Virus record (IMG/VR): IMGVR_UViG_3300023184_000466
Location: 1-26,163 of that record
Strand: one strand, 5' to 3'
DNA: 26,163 nt
From: a virus
Under the pieces are notes generated by a model. The model worked only from the letters and a program-made list of their open reading frames with translations, did no database searches and was not told where the DNA came from. Shown here one piece after another: positions 15,701 through 24,700 of the stretch (its first letter is position 1; every line of letters begins with the position of its first letter). Position numbers and translations under genes: made by a program.

Positions 15701-18700
15701 CTATACCTCTTGTACCTGAAGTACCAGTTGTACCACTTGAACCTGAGGTTCCTGAGGTATTTGATGAGTTTGACTGTCCTGCAGTTCCTGAAGTACCTGT
15801 AGTACCTGAAGAACCACTTGTTCCACTTGTATTAGAAGCTCCTGAAGTTCCAGCGGCTCCTGTTGTTCCAGAAGTACCTGATGAACCTGAAGTTCCTGAT
15901 GAACCACTAGCTGCAGAAGCACCTGAAACGCCTCCAATACCTGCTGAACCTCCTGAACCACTTGTTCCACTTGTTCCGCTTGTATTTGAGATTCCTGAAG
16001 TACCAGCTGCACCTGCAGTACCTGCTGTTCCTGTAGTTCCTGATGAACCACTTGTACCAGAAGTGTTTGAATTATTTGATTGTCCTGCAGTTCCTGAAGT
16101 ACCAGTTGTACCTGATGAACCTGAAGTTCCAGAAGTATTTGAAATTCCTGATGTACCAGCAATACCTGTTGTTCCTGAAGTACCAGTTGTACCACTTGAA
16201 CCTGAGGTTCCTGAGGTATTAGATAATCCTGAAGTACCAGCTGTACCATTTCTACCTGAAGTACCGTCTGTTCCGTTTGAACCTGAAGTTCCACTTAAAC
16301 CTGAAGTTCCAAATGTTCCATTTTTTCCAGAAGTACCATCTGTTCCATTAGAACCTGAAGTACCACTTATACCTGAAGTTCCTGCTGTACCTGATCTACC
16401 TGAAGTACCTGCGGTACCAGCTGAACCTGAAGTATCATTTATTCCTGAAGTACCTGCTGTACCTTTAGTTCCTGAAGAACCACTTGTACCAGAAGTACCA
16501 CTTACATCACTTATACCAGAAGTACCTGCTGTACCTTTAGTTCCTGAAGAACCAGAAGTACCACTTGTTCCTGAAGTATCGCTATTACCTGAAGTACCTG
16601 CTAAACCTTTAGTACCACTTGTTCCTGAAGAACCACTAGTACCACTAGTTCCTGATGTATCACTGTTACCTGATGTACCAGCGTTACCACGAGTTCCTGA
16701 ACTACCTGATGTACCACTTGTACCACTTGTATTTGAAGCACCGCTTGTTCCAGCAGCACCTGTTGTACCTGAAGTACCTTGTGAACCGCTTGTACCTGAA
16801 GTACTGCTTAATCCGCTTGTTCCTGCTGTAGAAGAAGCACCACTTGTACCTGCTGTACCAGTTGAACCTGATGTATTAGATAAACCAGAAGTTCCAGCAG
16901 TACCATTTATACCTGAAGTTCCTGAAGAACCACTTGTGCCTGAAGTATTGCTTAATCCTGATGTACCGGCAACTCCATTAGTTCCTGAAGTACCTGTTGT
17001 ACCTGAAGAACCACTTGTACCTGAAGTATTGCTTAATCCGCTTGTACCTGCTACTCCATTAGTTCCTGAAGTACCAGTAGTACCACTTGAACCAGATGTT
17101 CCTGAAGTATTTGAATTACCAGAAGTACCAGCAGTTCCGCTTCTACCTGCAGTTCCATCTGTACCTGATGAACCACTAGTTCCTGAAGTACCTGATGTAA
17201 ATGAGTCACCTGATGTGCCTGCTAATCCTCTTGTTCCTGAAGAACCAGATGAACCTGAAGTGCCTGAAGTATTTGATAAACCACTTGTACCAGCAACTCC
17301 ATTAGTTCCTGAAGTACCTGTTGTACCACTTGAACCTGAAGTACCAGATGTGTTTGATAAACCGCTTGTACCTGCTGTACTTGAAGCTCCGCTTGTACCT
17401 GCTGTACCAGTTGAACCTGAAGTTCCTGAAGAACCCGAAGTACCAGATGTATTTGAAATACCTGATGTACCTGCGGCTCCTGTAGTACCAGCAGTACCTG
17501 TAGTACCACTCGAACCTGAAGAACCAGATGTTCCTGAAGTGTTGCTTAATCCGCTTGTACCTGCTACTCCATTAGTACCAGAAGTACCTGTTGTACCTGA
17601 ACTACCTGAAGTGCCAGATGTATTTGATAAACCACTAGTTCCAGCAACACCTGTTGTACCTGAAGTACCATTAGTTCCTGATGAACCTGATGAACCGCTA
17701 GTTCCAGAAGTATTTGAAATTCCAGAAGTACCAGCTGTACCATTTCTTCCTGAAGTACCATCTGTTCCTGAAGAACCAGATGTATTTGATAAACCAGAAG
17801 TACCTGATGTACTACTTCTTCCTGAAGTACCATCTGTACCACTAGAACCTGATGTACCACTAGTACCTGATGTAAATGAATCACCTGAAGTACCTGCTAA
17901 ACCACGAGTACCACTTGAACCTGTAGTACCACTTGTACCTGAAGTATTTGATGCACCTGAAGTACCAGCAACTCCTGTTGTACCAGATGAACCTGAAGTA
18001 CCACTTGTACCACTTGTATTACTTACTCCTGATGTACCTGCAGTGTTTGAAAATCCTGAAGTACCTGCGGTACCAGTAGAACCTGATGTACCTGCTGAAC
18101 CACTTGTTCCTGAAGTATTACTTAAACCGCTTGTTCCTGCAGTATTTGATGCACCTGAAGTACCTGCAGTACCTGTAGTTCCTGAAGAACCAGATGAACC
18201 TGAAGTACCTGATGTATTTGATACTCCTGAAGTACCAGCAGTACCATTTATGCCTGAAGTACCATGAGTACCACTAGAACCTGAAGTACCAGAAGTACCA
18301 CTTGTATTACTATCTCCTGATGTACCTGCTAATCCACGAGTTCCTGAAGAACCAGTTGTACCTGAAGTTCCAGATGTGTTACTTGAACCTGAAGTACCAG
18401 CAGCTCCTGTAGTACCAGCAGTACCTGCAGAACCACTTGTGCCTGAAGTTGCACTAATACCTGAAGTACCAGCAACTCCATTTATTCCTGAAGTACCATT
18501 AGTTCCTGAAGAGCCACTTGTACCTGCTGTACCACTTGTGTTACTTAAACCTGAAGTACCAGCGGTTGAACTTGCACCGCTTGTACCTGCTGTACCTGTT
18601 GAACCTGAAGTTCCTGATGAACCTGAAGTTCCAGATGTGTTTGATATACCTGAAGTACCTGCGGTAGCATTTACACCACTTGTACCTGATGTACCAGTAG

Positions 18701-21700
18701 TACCAGATGAACCTGAAGAACCACTTGTACCACTAGTATTACTTATACCACTTGTTCCAGCTGTACTTGAAGCACCTGATGTACCGTGAGTACCACTTGA
18801 ACCTGATGAACCTGAAGTTCCTGAAGTATTTGAGTCGCCACTAGTTCCAGCTAAACCACGAGTTCCTGAAGTACCTGTAGTACCACTAGAACCTGATGTA
18901 CCTGATGTGTTTGATATTCCTGAAGTTCCAGCAGCACCTGTTGTACCAAAAGTACCTGCTGAACCTGAAGTTCCTGATGTATTACTTAAACCACTTGTAC
19001 CAGCTGTTGAACTAGCACCTGAGGTTCCTGAAGTACCAGTTGTACCTGACGAACCTGAGCTACCTGAGGTACCAGAAGTATTTGAAGATCCTGAAGTACC
19101 AGCAGCACCTGTTGTACCAGATGAACCTGAAGTACCACTTGTACCAGAAACATTACTAACACCTGAAGTACCAGCAGCACCTGTTGTACCAGAAGTACCT
19201 GCTGAGCCACTTGTTCCAGATGTATTACTTAAACCACTTGTACCAGCAGTTGAATTAGCACCTGAAGTACCTGCAGTTCCTGTAGTTCCTGAAGAACCAC
19301 TTGAACCACTTGTACCTGATGTATTTGAAACACCTGATGTACCAGCATTACCATTTGTACCAGAAGTACCTGTAGTTCCTGATGAACCCGATGTACCTGA
19401 TGTGTTAGATACGCCACTAGTACCGCCTATACCATTAGTTCCTGATAAACCTGATGTTCCTGATGAACCACTAGTTCCGCTTGTACTAGACACACCACTT
19501 GTACCTGCAGTACCGCTTCTTCCAGCAGTACCATCTGTACCACTTGAACCAGAAGTACCAGAAGTACCACTTGTATCATTATTTCCTGAAGTACCAGCTA
19601 TACCTTTAGTTCCAGAAGAACCACTTGTACCACTAGTACCACTTGTATCACTATTACCACTTGTACCAGCATTTCCTCTTGTTCCTGAAGAACCAGATGA
19701 ACCTGATGTACCAGACGTAGCACTAATACCTGAAGTACCTGCTACACCATTTATACCTGCAGTACCATTTGAACCTGAAGTACCTGAAGTTGAGCTAATA
19801 CCTGAAGTACCAGCAACTCCGTTTATTCCTGAAGTTCCGTTTGAACCTGAAGTACCAGAAGTAGCACTTATACCACTTGTACCTGCTAAACCATTTATAC
19901 CTGCAGTACCGTTTGAACCTGAAGTACCGGAGGTTGCACTAATACCTGAAGTACCAGCTATTCCATTAACACCATTAGTACCATTAGAACCTGAAGTACC
20001 AGAAGTAGCACTTATACCACTTGTACCTGCAACTCCATTAATACCATTAGTTCCGTTTGTACCTGATGTACCACTTGAACCACTAGTTCCACTAGTAGCA
20101 CTTATTCCACTAGTACCAGCAGTACCATTAATTCCTGAAGTACCACTTATACCATTTGTACCTGAAGTACCTGTAGTTCCTGAAGAACCTGAAGTACCAG
20201 ATGTATTTGAATTTCCAGAAGTACCTGCTGTACCAGATCTACCTGCAGTGCCATCAGTACCACTTGAACCTGAAGTTCCTGAAGTACCACTTGTATCACT
20301 ATTGCCACTTGTACCCGCGTTTCCTCTTGTTCCTGAAGAACCAGATGAACCTGAAGTGCCTGATGTATTTGAAGAACCACTTGTTCCAGCGGCTCCTGTA
20401 GTACCTGCTGTACCTGTAGTTCCTGCTGAACCACTAGTACCAGAAGTACCTGAAGTATTACTAATTCCAGAAGTACCAGCGTTACCATTAGTTCCTGAAG
20501 TACCAGTTGTACCTGATGAACCTGAAGTACCGCTTGTACCTGATGTATTTGAATTTCCTGATGTACCAGCAACTCCTGTTGTACCAGCAGTTCCATTTGA
20601 ACCACTTGTACCTGAAGTATTACTAATTCCTGATGTACCTGCTGTACCTGTAGCACCTGAAGATCCATTTGATCCACTAGTACCACTAGTAGAACTTATT
20701 CCACTAGTACCTGCAGTGCCTGATCTACCTGAGGTACCATCTGTACCACTAGAACCTGAAGTACCACTAGTACCTGATGTAAATGAATCACCAGATGTAC
20801 CTGCATTACCACGAGTTCCAGAAGAACCAGTTGTACCACTTGTACCTGAAGTATTTGAAGATCCTGAAGTACCAGCAGCACCTGTTGTACCAGAAGTACC
20901 TTGAGAACCGCTTGTACCTGATGTATTACTTGATCCTGAAGTACCAGCAGCACCTGATGTTCCTGAAGAACCTGTTGAACCTGAAGTACCTGATGTATTT
21001 GAAATGCCTGAAGTACCTGCTATACCATTCGTACCTGAAGTACCTGTAGTTCCTGAAGATCCACTTGTGCCTGCTGTACCTGAAGTATTTGAAATTCCTG
21101 AAGTACCAGCTATACCATTAATACCACTAGTTCCATTTGAACCACTAGTACCACTTGTATTGCTAATACCACTTGTTCCTGCTACTCCTGAAGTACCTGA
21201 ATTACCATTTGTTCCTGAAGAACCTGAAGTATTTGATAAACCTGAAGTACCGGCGGCTCCTGTTGTACCTGAAGTACCTGTTGTACCACTTGAACCTGAA
21301 GTGCCTGAAGTATTTGAAGCTCCTGAAGTACCAGCAGCACCTGTTGTACCTGAAGTACCAGTTGAACCACTTGTACCACTTGTACTTGACAAACCAGAAG
21401 TACCAGCCGTTCCACTTCTACCTGAAGTACCATCTGTACCTGAAGTTCCTGATGAACCTGAAGTACCAGATGTAAAGGAATCACCTGAAGTACCAGCAAT
21501 TCCTTTTGTACCACTTGAACCTGAAGATCCAGAAGTACCAGAAGTAGCAGAAATACCTGCAGTACCTGTTAAACCACTAGTTCCAGCACTACCTGAAGTA
21601 CCTGAGGTGTTAGAAATACCACTTGTACCTGCTGTATTTGAAGTTCCACTTGTACCTGCAGTACCTGTTGTACCTGCTGAACCACTTGTTCCTGAAGTAT

Positions 21701-24700
21701 TTGATACTCCTGAAGTACCATTTGTTCCATTTATTCCTGATGTACCATTTGTTCCGCTTGAACCAGAAGCGCCTGAAACACCATTAAATCCACTTAATCC
21801 TGAAGTACCACTTGTACCTGTTGTACCTGAAATACCACTTGTACCAGAAGTGTTTGAAATACCACTTGTACCAGCACTACCATTTGTACCGAAAGAACCA
21901 GACGTACCTGATGTACCTGAAGTATTTGAAGCTCCTGAAGTACCAGCAGCACCTGTTGTACCTGAAGAACCATTTGAACCACTTGTACCACTTGTACTGC
22001 TTATACCTGAAGTACCTGCTGTACTTGATCTACCTGCAGTACCATCTGTACCAGCAGTACCTGATGAACCGCTTGTACCTGATGTAAATGAGTCGCCTGA
22101 GGTACCTGCTATACCTTTAGTTCCTGAAGTACCACTTGTACCCGAAGAACCAGACGTACCTGATGTATCACTATTACCGGAAGTACCTGCTATACCACGA
22201 GTACCATTAGAACCTGAAGTACCAGAAGAACCTGAGGTACCGCTTGTATTTGAAATACCTGAAGTACCTGCTACTCCATTTATTCCTGAAGTACCAGCAG
22301 TACCTGTAGTTCCTGAAGAACCTGATGTACCAGCGGTACCTGATGTATTACTTAAACCTGATGTACCAGCATTACCTGTTGTACCTGAAGTACCTGTTGT
22401 ACCTGCTGAACCGGAAGTACCAGATGTACCAGAAGTATTTGATAAACCTGAAGTACCTGCGGCACCTGTAGTACCTGAAGAGCCATTTGAACCACTTGTA
22501 CCTGAAGTGTTTGATATACCACTTGTACCTGCAGTACCTGTTGCACCAGAAGAACCATTTGAACCACTAGTTCCACTAGTAGCACTTAATCCTGAGGTAC
22601 CTGCTGTACCAGATCTACCTGCAGTACCGTCTGTACCACTTGTTCCTGATGAACCTGAAGTACCACTTGTATTACTATCACCTGATGTACCTGCTAATCC
22701 ACGAGTTCCTGAAGAACCAGTAGTTCCAGAAGTACCTGAAGTATTTGAAGCACCTGAAGTACCTGCTGCTCCTGTTGTACCTGAAGATCCATTTGAACCA
22801 CTAGTACCAGAAGTATTTGATATGCCACTTGTACCTGCTGTTGAGCTAGCACCTGATGTACCTGCAGTACCTGTAGTTCCTGAAGAACCATTTGTACCAC
22901 TTGTACCTGAAGTAGATGAAATACCACTTGTACCTGCTGTGCCTGATCTACCAGAAGAACCATCTGTACCTGAGGTACCAGATGTGTTACTTAATCCAGA
23001 GGTACCTGCTGTACTACTTCTACCAGCAGTACCGTCCGTACCAGAAGTACCACTTGAACCACTTGTACCTGAAGTATTAGAATCACCACTAGTTCCAGCT
23101 AAACCACGAGTACCGCTTGAACCTGAAGTTCCACTTGAACCTGAAGTATTAGATAAGCCACTAGTACCTGCTACTCCATTTGAACCAGAAGTACCTGTTG
23201 AACCCGAAGTACCACTTGTTGCTGAAATACCTGAAGTACCAGCTGCTCCTGTTGTACCTGAACTACCATTTATACCAGAAGTACCTGATGTATTATTAGC
23301 ACCGCTTGTTCCAGCAGCACCTGTTGTACCAGAAGTACCTGTAGTTCCGCTTGAACCTGAAGTACCACTTGTATTGCTTAATCCTGAAGTACCAGCTGTT
23401 GAGCTAGCACCTGATGTTCCAGCAGTACCTGTAGTTCCTGATGAACCACTTGTACCACTCGTATTTGATAAACCACTAGTTCCTGCTGTACCTGTATTTC
23501 CAGATGTACCTGCTGAACCACTTGTTCCAGAAGTGTTACTTAAACCACTTGTACCAGCAGTAGAATTTATACCACTTGTACCAGCAGAACCTGAAGTACC
23601 ACTTGTATTAGATATTCCTGAGGTACCTGCTAATCCATTAACACCACTAGTACCTGATGTACCAGTTGTACCACTTGAACCAGATGTACCAGAAGTATTA
23701 CTTGCACCAGATGTTCCTGCTACACCTGTAGAACCTGAACTACCTGATGTTCCAGAAGTACCAGATGTACTTGATATGCCTGAAGTACCTGCTGTTGAAC
23801 TAGCACCTGAACTACCAGCAGTACCTGTTGTACCACTTGTATTTGAAATACCAGATGTACCAGAAGTTGAATTAGCACCACTAGTACCGGAAGTACCAGA
23901 AGTTGAAGAAATACCTGAAGTACCTGAGATACCACTTGTACCTGAAGATCCAGTAGTACCACTTGTATTTGATACTCCTGAAGTTCCTGCTACTCCATTA
24001 ATACCAGAAGATCCATTAGATCCTGATGTACCTGAAGTGTTAGAAATACCTGATGTACCTGCATTTCCATTTATACCTGATGAACCATTAGATCCTGATG
24101 TACCTGAGGTTCCTGAAGTACCATTTGTAGCACTAATACCAGAAGTACCATTAGTACCATTTGTACCTGATACACCACTAGTTCCGCTTGAACCGGATGT
24201 ACCTGAAGATCCTGATGTACCTGAAGTGTTAGAAATACCTGATGTACCTGCTACTCCATTTATTCCTGAAGAACCTGATGTACCGTTTGTTCCTGAAGTA
24301 GAAGAAATACCACTAGTTCCTGCTATACCAGATGTACCTGAACTTCCATTAGTACCAGATGTACCACTAGTTCCAGAAATACCTGCTGTACCATTTGTAC
24401 CTGCTACACCACTTGTACCAGAAGTAGAATTTACATATCCAAAAAGACCTGAAACAGGGTTATATGTAACAACATAAGGACCAGATTGAACTGGTAGAGT
24501 TTGTATTATAAGAGGTTGAGAAGACCCAGAAATAACTAAAGATCCAGTGATAACGGCTGAACCTGAAAATGGGAATCCTACTCCTCCTGAACCAGAAATA
24601 TAAACAGTTACACCAGTGTTGCTTCCACTAACACCAAATCCTGTTATTACTTCTGAACCACTAAAATTTATAAAGGGAACACTAGCACTAACTAATATTC

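Larger units (their letters stand above)
13475..24428 (-). repeat. ~10.95 kb array encoding Gly-X-Y (mostly Gly-Thr-Ser) triplets
   Basis: Basic unit is 9 nt (one Gly-X-Y triplet), about 1200 units. Higher-order modules recur every ~25-45 residues: GTSG(I/L/A)SNTSGTSG with Asn, Ser or Ala where Gly should be, and charged cassettes containing GTRG(L/I/N)AGTSGDS then GTDGT(A/S)GRS. Synonymous codons are mixed (Ser TCA/AGT, Thr ACT/ACA, Gly GGT/GGA), so exact long DNA repeats are uncommon apart from the region near 13.7-14.3 kb. Confidence 0.95.

Noticed and set aside
16063-20904. Two further plus-strand Pro/Val/Glu frames (734 and 665 codons)
   Set aside because: Same antisense shadow of the repeat array; sequence is fully explained by the giant gene's codons.
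14450-23962. Minus-strand frames rich in Leu-Gln-Val-Gln (for example 242 and 197 codons)
   Set aside because: Alternative frames of the repeat on the coding strand, inside the intact giant gene; no independent starts.
13475-24428. CRISPR-like array
   Set aside because: Repetition is continuous with a 9-nt period and codes for protein; no constant repeats separated by unique spacers.
21004-24477. Long plus-strand open frame (1157 codons) rich in Pro-Glu-Val-Pro
   Set aside because: It is the antisense of the Gly-Thr-Ser array: GGTACTTC reads as GAAGTACC on the other strand. The biased repeat avoids stops. It has no start context, box or neighbours on the plus strand.
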